Assembly (NCBI GenBank): GCA_009869945.1 | Contig: WIXG01000074.1 | Span: forward strand, 62,001-126,000 | Direction of reading: 5' to 3' | Length of the DNA: 64,000 nucleotides | Origin: Mesaphorura yosii | Lineage: Eukaryota > Arthropoda > Collembola > Poduromorpha > Tullbergiidae | In this document: positions 13,601 through 24,654 of the stretch, piece by piece | Layout: the number at the start of each line of letters is the position of its first letter | Position numbering within the stretch: position 1 is the first letter of the stretch | The notes under the pieces: model-generated | The model's database searches: none | What the model saw: only the letters and a program-made list of their open reading frames with translations | Told to the model about the DNA's origin: nothing | Translations under genes and position numbers: made by a program

Positions 13601-14350
13601 CTGGATAATTTCCAGTATGCCCTCCGGTACATTGACTTTGTAAATGTTTTTGTTCTTGCATACTGTGTAGTTTCGCCCCACTATAAATCAGTTTCACAAA
13701 GCCATCAATTCGAGTTCAGGCCATTTTCAATTCAGCAAATTGTGAAATCTCAACGTACAGTCTTCCTCAGTCGCCGGCACAGAGACAAGGACGTTATCCT
13801 TCAAGTTTGCGGGTAGTGCGTTCACAGCGTTCTCATCCCATTCAGCATACAGCTGGTCTCCATAAGCTCGCATTTCATGGGCTAATTTCAAGTAGTCCTG
13901 CAGGGCCTAAATTAGAATCGAGGCAAAGGACCAAGTAAAGACGAGCTCCAATTAGACACCACAATAGAAACTGCATACCTGCTGAGCAGGGTCAGTGATC
14001 ATCACTTCCTCATCCTTTTTTAATTCTACCATCGGCTTCTTGATCCGATGAAACAATGACTTCATCCACCAAATGCGTCCAGCGATTTTTGGGTGACTCT
14101 CGAGAAGCGGAGGGTCGTCCTTGTTTGCCTGGATTAGTTTGCCAAAGAGCTTCAAAACGTACGTGTCCGCGTGTTCATGACATGGCTCGACCTTTTCTGG
14201 AAAACGTACCTCGAAGATCTCTCGCACATCTTTGAGTTCCTGAATGTAGTTCGTTAAAGCTTCATTCTGTTTTTCCACAATCTGAGTGTGGAGTCCGAGG
14301 ATCCCACCCCTCGAGGCCCCGATAATCGATTTCATAATAACAGACTTCAT
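10651..14350 (-). CDS. Tail-only axonemal dynein heavy chain fragment (DHC_N1 region)
   Basis: Fourteen minus-strand exons: 14350-13979, 13906-13759, 13680-13445, 13362-13099, 13030-12910, 12853-12613, 12531-12334/12333, 12242-11967 (or from 12258), 11905-11747, 11669-11553, 11480-11358, 11290-11129, 11038-10804 and 10739-10651. They total about 913 residues. The order of tail motifs matches dynein heavy chains: IAGRIWWMKSLFHRIKKPM near residue 100, YLKLAHEMRAYGDQLYAEW, RDCVEGTQEFVRWM around residue 465, DEKLDFYSRIEKRI, W-rich helices, SVGADLDRGVDLVE, and ELRKLPKSVR. It ends at the first conserved linker segment (LTPGDLFLMEI), followed six residues later by TGA. Full heavy chains exceed 4,000 residues with a tail near 1,400. 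This gene lacks roughly the first 400 residues and all of the linker, AAA+ ring, stalk and microtubule-binding domain. The start Met (MKSVIMKS) is the first in-frame one before homology begins. One splice junction is abnormal (see findings). It could be a tail-only protein or a decaying fragment; subfamily not assigned. Confidence 0.8.
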
Positions 14351-14670
14351 CTTCAGGCACGAGTCGTGCTCACAACACAGCAAATGCAATGTTAGACTAC
14401 TATGACTGTAATTGTTGTAACCTTAAATTGGTGTCACTTGTACGCAACTTGACACAGCAATCTCAAGCACTTTGGCTTTGATCTAACTTGATTGGCGATA
14501 TTTCCTTATCAAATCTGCCTGCTGCCCACTGAAGGTGGGCGGATCCCTCGTATTATAAGCATTGAATTTTGTTTACTAAACGGTTGCCTGGCGTGCACTG
14601 CGCATCGATCAAGCAACTGGACATGAAATGAACCCTGTGAACAGACGTTCTAAGATATCAGCACGCAATT
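14351..14670. promoter_or_regulatory. Short gap holding the likely 5' end of the dynein-tail gene
   Basis: About 320 bp between the poly(A) signal of the upstream HMG-box gene and the first dynein-tail Met, both genes on the minus strand. No exon carrying the missing dynein N-terminus can be read here; a short frame opening around 14624 closes at a stop without a good donor. A promoter must lie here unless the two genes are co-transcribed. No clear TATA or initiator motif was assigned. Confidence 0.35.
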
Positions 14671-14676
14671 TTTATT
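14671..14676 (-). terminator. Poly(A) signal of the HMG-box gene
   Basis: AATAAA on the minus strand, about 140 nt after the TAG stop at 14817-14819. This is a normal spacing for an animal 3' UTR. Confidence 0.5.
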
Positions 14677-14816
14677 ACGATTGTAAGAAATTCGTAAAAC
14701 ACATTGCAATTTGCACTTTACATTGTTGCGTTACACTGTCGAATTTGGGTAAAATTATCGATTGATTCAAGGAGCAGGAAATTCGTTGACACTTATGTAG
14801 TTACCAGCATTTGATC

Positions 14817-15953
14817 CTAATCGTCATCGTTGCCCACGTCGTCGACGTCGTCTCCACCCGCATCATCATCGTCATCGTTCGAGTTCCCATTGTCAGAATC
14901 ATCACCACCCTGGTCGTCTTCTTCATTGTCGTCAGCCGAGTCGTCTTCATCATTAACAGCTTGGTTCTCAGCGGGAACTGCTCCAACATCGGCATTGTTC
15001 GCAGCATCTGCGGGCTGAGCGACTGCAGCAACACCATCTCCTATTCCATTGACATTCTCGTTGTCGTTACCGACCCTACAAGTAATAGACAACTGCATGT
15101 CATGAAGGTTCATTCATCGGAGAGCCTGGCAGGCTCCAAGAGTCGGTTTCCTTACGCATTTACTAAATCTTCAACACGCAAGTTCCCAGACAGAATTTCA
15201 GTCATGCGAATCTTGTATGCTTCCGCATTAGCTGCGTAACGCCGACGGTACTGTTCCCTGACTTCTTCAGGCGCACCATCCCACCCTAGCTTGCATTGGG
15301 TGCCTATTTGTCTAACTCCTCCGTCGACTCTTCCTGCTTCTTTCTCACGCTAAAAATCATAATCACGGATGTTTATTGGCATAGAGTTAAAGAACAAGTT
15401 GGGATAACTGCTGTGTATTTACCCGCCAGAAATCTTTCACATAAAGTGCATACGCTGAGGCCGGCCTTTTGATAGCACTCCTCTGTCGTTTCCAAAGATC
15501 CTGGAAATAGGCACCACATACATGGTGATGATAATTACTAAAATCAGATGAGGATGGGCCACCAAATCGACCAAGTAAACTAACCATTTGTCGCTGATAG
15601 CGGTCTCTGTCAGGTGCACAGAGGTCGCCATACTGTCCCTTTTGATCTTGAGGCAGATTTCTCCAGGCTTCACCTGCACGTCGAAGCGTTTCGTGGGACT
15701 GCAAGGAGCACAAGTTGTAAGGAGTAAGTCACGGCACATCAGCCATGGGATGGAGCTGAGTCCTGGGTGTTTTCCTACTTACTGAAACTCCGGGTTCTCG
15801 CGGATGTGTGTTGAAATAGTTTCTCAGGAACACTGTGTAGCCAGATAACGCTTTCTTCGGTCGTTTAGGCAAAAGCGTGCTCTGTTTGTGCCTGCGTCGA
15901 CGTTTTTGTGGTGCAGGCGCATTTGCTCCATCATTGTTTGGGGCGTCAGCCAT
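14817..15953 (-). CDS. HMGB-like protein: two HMG boxes and an acidic tail
   Basis: Five minus-strand exons: 15953-15783, 15698-15585, 15500-15423, 15349-15156 and 15075-14817, phase-consistent, encoding 271 residues. The N-terminus carries a basic cluster (QKRRRRHK) followed by HMG box A (RPKKALSGYTVFLRNYF, then AWRNLPQDQKGQY and RDRYQRQM), about residues 30-95. Box B starts at AIKRPASAYALYVKDFWR and continues through WDGAPEEVREQYRRRYAANA, about residues 105-175. The last 85 residues are an Asp/Asn/Glu-rich acidic tail. This is the architecture of HMGB chromatin proteins, which bend DNA without strong sequence preference; the acidic tail tempers binding. A TFAM-like mitochondrial role is less likely because no clear transit peptide precedes box A. 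Box A is divergent compared with vertebrate HMGB1. The gene lies head-to-tail and close upstream of the dynein-tail gene. Confidence 0.85.
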
Positions 15954-16940
15954 GACTCACTTCTGATTAGTCAACACCAACAAGGAATTGACTGTCCTAA
16001 CCCTGATCAAAAGCAACAAATTACGAAGTTCATCCAAGTTACTCAGAATTTTTACTCCAAGAATGAGGAAGAAAATTGAGTTGAATTCAATAGCCTGGCT
16101 CCACGAAAACTGGACGTCTTCGATAACGGTCATGAACGACGACCGCCGGCAACGAAGGCGAAAGGGCGTGAAATCGAATGTACTTTGATATTGATTGCCA
16201 ATGTTTCATAAACAAGATACACAGATGAATGTAAGTTGGTTGGTGTTGGTAACGTAACAACTTTGCGGCGTTTATGCATAAAAATCGTCAACCATTCATA
16301 TAAAATCTTGACCATTGCATTGGGGCCGGGGCCGCCATTGCAGTTTTTATTTGAAGGCTGGTCTAGCTGGTCAGCAATGTAAACGGAAAAATAAGCTTGA
16401 AAAGCGGCCCAATTTGCTCCGGCGGAAGGGAAGTTTGTTCAGTGTAATAAATATGTACATTATGTCAAGAGATATTTCACTATTTTAATCATTTCCATGT
16501 CCGCCCGCCCGCAAAAGCGGTAGCACCAGGCTCGTGTGAATGTTTAGCGCAACTTTATCTTCTCCCTCTACTGCTCTAACCTTCACCATCAATTTTGCTA
16601 AGGCTAGAACAAGCTGCAGAATGAAAGTGAGAAATGGCTATGGCACCTTGCATAAATAATAGTTTGCACGTTTGCAGATGATCATCTTACAGCCCAGCCC
16701 GTCATGGTTCACGGCTATGTACTAAAAGGTGAACAAAAAATGTACTGTATGCAGTTTGTAGTAATCTAAATGAATAATGAACGTTCTGCCTGCCCGTTTC
16801 CATTTTCCGCCGCCTGAACGCAGCTGAATTCCAGACGGCATTTTTGTATTTGAATGAGTTGTAGCATCATATTGGGCAATATGAAATGAAACACACCACT
16901 AAGAGCGATGACCACTCAATAACACTTTATGTATTTTCGG

Positions 16941-17088
16941 ATTTGCGATTTGCCAATTGGATCAGCGATTTGTCAATTAGATCGGCAGCCGTGCTTAACG
17001 AATCAACAGACTTGCTTAACGAGTCAGCAACCGTTGTTAAACGTTCAGCAGCCGTGTTTAACCAATTAGCAACCTACTTAGGAATTTG
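16941..17088 (+). repeat. Degenerate 20-21 bp minisatellite, about seven units
   Basis: Successive units share a core of the type AGCAGCCGTGCTTAACGA. They begin near 16941, 16961, 16981, 17002, 17023, 17044 and 17065. The first two have the related core GCGATTTGTCAATT. Because the period is a multiple of three in most units, one plus-strand frame stays open and would encode a seven-residue repeat (LNESTDL, LNESATV and similar). I see no splice or domain evidence that it is translated. Confidence 0.65.
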
Positions 17089-17494
17089 GTAGCCATGCTT
17101 AGGCATCAAGCATGGGGAAAATTCGGGCCGCTTCCCGCGTCCATCTTGGTGCGAGCGCAGGAAAGGACCCGAGGACATGTTTATTAGAAGTCGCTGTGAG
17201 AGAAAATGTGCAAAAACAACAGAGGCAGCAGGCGTGCTTTGCTTATGCTGAAACGGGTTAAAAAGAGCCGGTTGGTTTCTGAGCTCGTTCAGTCCTGAAA
17301 TCGCTTCTTGTGATGTCTAGACCGGAGTGACTGCTCAGAGCAAGCAAACAGCAATTCACAACAACGCTGCGCCGTAGTGAAGGTAATTTTTGGTCTTTGT
17401 ACTGGCGAAGTTTATTTAGTTTGTCAAACGACGATTGCATAAAGACGTCATCTGAGCACAAAGTAAAAAAGGAAATTGAAAAACTGTGTTCCAG

Positions 17495-17605
17495 CTTTAC
17501 ACACGAAATGGATTTCTGCCTCGCGCGGTCTCGCGGCGCGCCTCGTGGAGAAAGTGATTAACAAGTGTACACACGACGGGCGGACGTGGCAAGTGGAAGT
17601 TGATG
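17495..17605 (+). other. Orphan candidate coding exon, phase 1-1
   Basis: The segment is flanked by TTCCAG on the left and GTAAGC on the right, and is open in one frame with both ends in phase 1. The translation includes SASRGLAARLVEKVINK and DGRTWQVEVDG. It is more GC-rich and more protein-like than its surroundings. I do not recognise the protein and found no partner exon with matching phase nearby, so this may be a chance open segment. Confidence 0.25.
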
Positions 17606-20600
17606 GTAAGCCTATTTGTGTTTGCGCTCCGCTGGCTGCTGCTCTCGAGCACTTAGCGTCAACGGGCTCGGGCCTTAATGACAACTCAAGCCATCGTTGT
17701 CATTGCCATTGTGTAGTATGAGAAGTGGCAATATCCGGATGACACCCACTCTACTCGTCTGCCCTGGAGCGGAGTGTTCATCAAACTGGGCTTTAAACAG
17801 AGACTCGGCCCGGACTCATAATTCATGAATGGACAGCAAATTGAAATAATGGAATTCTAATATTCAATACTTTTTCAGAACAGCAACCAAGTCGATGCGC
17901 GTGACAGTCAGAAGCTTTGACAACCGAGTAGAGAGCATTTGGCATTTCAGCAAGAGCCGAGCGCACTATTTAAAAGACAAATTCAATTATGTTGAGTTAT
18001 AAGAAAGTGCTTCTCGTATTTTGAGAGAATAATCGAATTCTTTTGCCTGAATTCGTGCAAGATGAGACGATAAACTTTTGGAGAAATAAGTTTTCAGCCT
18101 CAAGGCCAGAGTCGGGTCGCGAGTCGCCAAATATGTCCCGAACAGCGGCGCAAATTTGGAGATTAAGTCAAGATGGGGCAAAGCGAAAGGCGGAAAGCAA
18201 AGAAATGGACAGAGTCTGCAATTATAAAAAGAATCGTAGTTGGAAAAGAAAAGCGGGGCTTTGGCTTTGCTTCATTCCTTTTACAAAGGCTTCAAACTTC
18301 TCCTTAAAACGCGTGTTATAGTGGAATAATGAGCACGTAGAATGTGGAAATTGCAGTTGAGAATAATTCAAAGAAAACCGAGTCTTGTTAATGAGTATAG
18401 TTGAACCAACTTTATCAGGTTGCAAAGCCGCATTTCTTGTGTTTATCGAAATAATTTCGAGCCAGGAGCCTGAATTTTTCCACAATTTTCTTTAATTTTG
18501 GTTGGACGTCGGATTCGGTTCGGATGTGGTTCGTCCGTAGATTCCAAGTTGGATTACACCTTATTTGTAATGAACATCTGGTCAGGAAGCCCGAAGGCTC
18601 GAGAAACACGAATCCGTAATTGTCCACGGCCAAGAGCGGCGTAAATCCAATGCCAATGAAGCAAATACGATGCAGACTGGATGTGGGAGACTGCTAAACT
18701 GAAGACTCCACGTTTTAAGTACCAATGAAAGAGAATCTGCTTATGGCGTATCATAATTAATGGAACTCATTGAGTAAAGATTAATATTTGATGTGGACGC
18801 TTTTAATTAATTTTGCACTACACGCCATGTCTTTTCAAATTTCTATCACAAAATTTCTATTAGCGTCGTCGGCTCGATGGCATGTGACAAAGTGCTGCCT
18901 ATCTCGGGTCCTGCCGACACTAGGACACAGTTTTGCCTTCGATCAGACAGGCTGAAACTTTGTCGAACAGTGCACGAGTGGCGAACTTGAAAAGAAAGTA
19001 ATTTTTTCGTTTCTTTGCACACAGCCTCGGCTCAGATTTAGTTACCTCATTTCGTTCATAGAAGATTAGGCTTATACCCAGACCAGGCCGAGGAATAAAC
19101 GGAATACGGAATAAAGCATTAATCATGTGCGTTACTGTTTCGCTTTATCGCAATGCCATCGGTAAATACGCGAGCACAAATAGAAACGCCCGTAAAGATA
19201 AAATCTCTGCTCTTAAAATTATGACCTACATAACTTTTGTAGGCGAAGACGCGTCTGGGCTGAGCCTTGTTCACAGCTAGATTAACAATAATAGCGATGG
19301 CCGCGCGCGCTCGCGTTTTATGCATTAGAATTCACAAGCAGGAGCGAACGCGAGGCAGCTACTGTGCTGGAGCCAAGAAGTTGTGTAATCTAATCCTTTC
19401 CATTCGTGCTGAGCGCTGACTGCCCTGTCCCGTGCATTATTTCTGGAGTGCATAAATATTAAATGCTGTTAATTGCATTAATAAGCCAAGGTTTCAAGAC
19501 ATGGCCGTAATTCTTTTATGTTCCGTAGGAATTTTACGCTCATAAAATTAGCATGGCATGAAAGCTGAAAGCAATATGTCACGCTGCAAATAATACAATG
19601 AGATTTTTGTCTTAATTGCTTACTTTGTTAGACTTTCATTGAAAAAGAATGACCTAAATTAGTCACGGCGTGGCGCGTGAAATTGCTGGAAAAGTGCTCG
19701 CAACTTCGCACTTTTTGGATTATAAACCTGAAACTGGGAGCCATTTATTGGGTAAGGAGGCGAATCTCTTGAAGGAAGATCGATGGAGGAACCAGGTAAA
19801 GAGAAGATTCCTCCTGCTCCTGCCCGATACAATTGAAGATAATGAAAATACAAAAGTACTGATTAGAACTAGAACGCCACGGCACAGGGGCAGGCAGCGT
19901 AGAAATTAGCAATCAATCAGAAATCAAGCCGAGTGAAACAAGACAAACGAGAAAAAGTGAAGAGGTGACAAGCTCATCGTGCTCGTATTTCTAAAGGCTT
20001 TGTTCAGCGCTTTAATAACATCGCATTAGAACATTTTGTCTGAGTACAAAGACAAAGTCCAAAATCTTCTTAAGATGGAGGTAATAAGAAGTATGGAGGC
20101 ACCCACACGTCTCTGATACGCTACTGAAAAATTGGCAAGGTTCCTTCGGACAAGACTCAGAACATTGAAATAAATTGCAATAAATGCCAACTCCAAGTCC
20201 ACTGCTTGCATTGGGCACGGACAAGCAGGCGTCCGGCTTTCGGACGGGACGAAAGTTTCAATTAAGAAGTATTTAGTGAGCTGAGTTGAATAAATCCAAC
20301 CGTGCTGAGATGAAGCACGAAGTGACTTGAAGTTGGGCTCTCCTACTGGCGTATTGCTCTCCACGCCTGCCTCATGGTCACAAGTTTTGACACTTACAAA
20401 TGGTGGGCCTGACATCCACTACAACTCTCGCTGTCTAAACTGTCGGCCAATATTGCACTCTCCAACATAATTGCATCTCTCCGCCCAATTTGATTACGTC
20501 AAGATAAAATCCGTCCAGGTATGTCGGGTCCTGCGGGCTGCCTGATCCGATGCCCTGTATTTTATTATGGCCCGCTTTTAGAGCAAACGTGACGTGGCCT

Positions 20601-23600
20601 TGAAAAATTGAAAGGCTCAGGTGGGCTGTACAGTTCCGACCGCGACAGGAACGGGACGACAATCATGACAGAATCTCAAGCCCGAATTTTATAATTTTGT
20701 AAGAGACGCTTCAAAAGTCAAAGCTTTTATCTCTGTCTAGACTGTCTGTCACGACGGAAATCATCCAGATTTTCCAGTTGATTTTGCATTCATTTGGCGG
20801 ACCCAGACAGTTTTTTTTAAATCAGGCACAATTTTCACCACTGGACGACCGAACCTGAATAAAATGAAAGAAATTACAAATGCATGACTTGACTACATTC
20901 TTCCTTCACCGCCGGTTCATAGAAATATTTTTTGAGATGGAATACGAGTAGAGAAATCAGGTTCATTTTGAATATGGATGAAGTGTACTGGAAACACAGT
21001 TTGGCTAATTTTCATGGCTCTAACAAGTCCAAGTTCAAGTCGAATGATTGATTAGAGCCCAAAGTACTAATCAACTCTGAACCGGCTTTGTTGCCGTTTC
21101 ACGTGCTGTACATGCATTCGGCAAACATATATTATTGTATGCATGATACCATTATTCACAGTAACCATCATTTGATTAGTTTAGGAAAAAATATCTAACC
21201 AGGCCTACCAAGCAGACATACATAAATTTTTTCATTTCGAATTCGAATTGAGTGATTGTCAATTCGACACAATAATCCACTTGCAATGTCACCAAATGTC
21301 AGCGGGTTTGGGCACCGAGTTGTGCGTGGCGTGTGCAGTCTTGAACACTATACAATACTTTCTTTCTACCACAGCGCCCGCTCGTGAAGGTGCAGGCATT
21401 AGACGTTATCAGCGCACGCGTGGCCTGTACTTTCTTTCTTACTCGATGCCTCGATGAGCCAGGTGGATTACTTTTCTTTGTGGTGAAAGTTCCGATCTTC
21501 CGACAGTGCCTGTGTAATCAAGCCGAATTTTCAACGTGAACAGCGCTAAGCGCGAGACAAGAGAGTGACAATAAAGAATATTTTATGATACTGCATTGCA
21601 TGGATGACTACGACCTGTCAAGCGTTAACCCATGACATATTGACTTAAGCGAGCTCAATACGCGTGCCACACATGCATGATGCAATACAACCAATGTGAT
21701 ACTCTTGAGTCTTGGCTTGGTGTGGCTTGGCACTCGATTCATGCACTGTACTTGTCAGAACAAAGCTACTTTCATACATCCTTCAAGCTCAAAGTATTCG
21801 ATCCGTTTGCTCTTAGGCAGAAGAGACAGGAGAGTTATTCTAAGTTAGCTTCGTTAAATTCGAAACTTGTAACAAAAGCTGTCATTCCCATCAGAGCTTG
21901 TTGAAAATTGTTGGCCAAGCCAGGAGGTCCAAACTGAAACTGAAACCAATTTCCTTCCTGAATGGCTATGGCTTGAGCTTGAACTCATTCGTTAACGAGT
22001 ACAATCGAATTTTTAGTGAGTGAGTAGTTTAGTGACGGCGGTGAGCACTACAGATCAGATTCAAATGATTTCCTTGTAAAACAAATTCGATCAAATTGTG
22101 CCATTACCCAGCCAGCTCAATTTTGAAACATTTGTGAAGCATCATTACCATAAGACGTTTATTTAATGATTCTTTATCTGCAAAGACGTTCGAGAGTGGC
22201 AAATCTGAAGTCGGGGCCAAAAGAAAATTGCTTTCGATTTCTTCTTCCCGAGGGTGTTGAAATTACATTTTGTGTTGTAGAGCAAAGTCTTTAAGATTCC
22301 GGGATCTGGAACGTTGGTGACATTCTGGGCTTTGTTGAATTATCAAAAACAGGCGCAGTGGTTTCGTGGATGCATTCCGCATAAATACAAAAGAATCTCG
22401 ACAAGAGAGCGGAAGTCACGTTCTTGTATTATCAAAAGACCTCGGGAATTACAACTACTTTTCTCCCTTTCCATTCTCCGTTCCGGTCGGCCCGAACAAA
22501 ACAACAGAGAACAGCTGAACTTTCTTTCCGTTCCGCGGCCGTTCCTTCTTTCCATGAAGTGAAGCGTGGCTGAAAATTGAAAAGTAAAATCCCATTGAAT
22601 GCGAATATGAACACATTACGCATTGCGCATTACTCGGTAAATAAGATTCTATTTTCGCAATCACCACTTAACCTACAACGCACTGCAGCATGCGATGGTT
22701 CGAAGGTGTCGCCAGCCTTATTTTCGCAAATCATCAATCTACGTCGGTTCAATTTGCGGGAGATTGGGACCGAGCTGAGTCGGCTTAGAGAAGGAGCAGA
22801 GTTCATTCTGATTCTGATTTCCAAACAGAATTGAATTGGCAATGGTACTCAGTGAATAGCTTTCAAATGGAATTCTGTACGTGAATACAGAAACGGCAAG
22901 ACGCCTTGGTTTTATGATCCCTGTCATGCTCGTACTTTCGTGCTTTCACGAACCACGAAATCAATGGCAGGATTGAAATCTGAGATTGGCTACAGAATTG
23001 CCAGGTGGAAGAGGATCCGAGGCAGGATTTGCCATTTTCGAAACGACTTTCGCAAACTCATATTTGCAATTCGCATCGGGCTGACAACTTGACATTGATT
23101 ACTTGACTCTAAACCGCTTGAATTTGTTTCCATCTACCATTTTCTTCAATACCCAACGTTCTTCTTGCGGAGCTTTAGAAAATGTGCGCAAATATTCAAT
23201 AAGACTATGGATCGGAAATTCTTTGTAAACTTGCAGACTGTGGATTCTGCTTTTATAAAACACGAGCCATGGCACACGCAGTTTGTCTCGCTAACACGAA
23301 GCATTAATCTTTCTGAAGGGGTTTCCATTCAGGATATCATCGCATCGGCCATTTATTTTAGGCAGAATTCGCAGAATGGAAATGGAGAGTATGTGCCTTG
23401 TATTTCGCTCGTGCTTGTTTGTTTTGTTTGTCTCGTCGATTCGACACGAGAAACAAATGACGCAAAACCCAAGTTCAAAGGAACTCTGTACAGTATTTCG
23501 TGCATCAGAGACTCTTTCATCTCATCTGCCCTATCCGGTCTCGGCCCACGACACCGACACGAAACGAATCACGCAAGATTGAAAAGATAAATAAAACGAA

Positions 23601-24654
23601 TGAGCGCAGTGGAAGATTTCGGTTTCGGCTACCGAATTTCGTTCGCTCGTGCGACGAGGGTGGCAATAAACGTATGAATGAATCAAACACAAAGTTTGTG
23701 GATCAGTAATTGACGAAATAAACTCGCAATAAATCATACACGTGCGCTAATACATTTGAGGACTGAGCGGGCGGGTCTCGATGGAACCAATTTGATCCCG
23801 ACTGCCTGCCAGACTCCGCATATTTTTTGTTTCGAAAGTTCTCACGTCAGCGGAGCGTCTCGTCTTGTCCCAAGCGAAGACTTTCATAAAATCGATGCTT
23901 GCCTTGCTGCGCCGTGCCTTGCCGTGAATGTCAACAGCAGATACTTTACACTTTGCTTTTGATGCGTTGTTGGTTTCCCTTCACAATGAATCCTTTACAA
24001 TTAACAGAAACTTTGCATCTGCATCAATAATTTGTTTTCAAAGGAGGTCGGGCCAGACTTCGGTTTGGGTTTCGTTTTTGATTGAAAGCCCAGTCTTCAC
24101 CGCATACCTGAACGACCTGAAGATGTAGGATTCCGATACTGTCGGAAGGATGACATGACAGCGACGGCGCCAACATAGCACCGCATAAAATTCCGGCCGT
24201 CTTTGCCTTGAAACAATAATCGAATCGAATCGAAGCGAGTGCTACGAGTTTATAAACTAAACAAAGCAATAGCATTGCATGTTTGTTTTAAAGTTTCCGT
24301 TCACAAAGATCGAATTTCACTTCAGGCAGCAGCTGACTGCAGTAGCACAAAGCAAAACTACGAACTGCAAAACTACAAACACGGAGGCCATATCAATGCT
24401 CTGAAATAAGTTTGAGTCAATTCTATACATGATGCTACTCTTTTATAGACGCACAAAGTGCAAAAGTAAAAAGCACTGATCCTTTAATGGTTTTCCAGAG
24501 TCAAGAATCCTGTAAGATGGAATATGAGAATGGAACTTCAGTGTCGCTGTTTTTGCTCTGGGCTAAATTCTGAAGACTCTCCGATTCTTCCAACAAGCAA
24601 GAGTAGAAACCCAACTTCAGGCCTAACTCCAAGTTAAGCGAAGTCAGTGACAAG

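Larger units (their letters stand above)
15954..24654. other. Long intergenic region between the HMG-box gene and the GPCR
   Basis: About 8.7 kb with no gene that I can support, apart from the minisatellite and one orphan candidate exon listed separately. Open frames such as 18043-18321, 19670-19909, 22314-22562 and 23165-23590 (plus) or 20026-20415 (minus) lack domains, signal sequences and splice partners. The right end probably includes the promoter and any 5' untranslated exon of the GPCR gene. Confidence 0.45.

Noticed and set aside
14811-15239. 142-codon plus-strand frame rich in Val, Ile and Ser
   Set aside because: It is the antisense of the Asp-rich acidic tail of the HMG-box gene; antisense of GAT/GAC repeats reads as Ile/Val.
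23165-23590. 141-codon plus-strand frame
   Set aside because: No recognisable motif or splice borders and no codon pattern distinguishing it from its surroundings.
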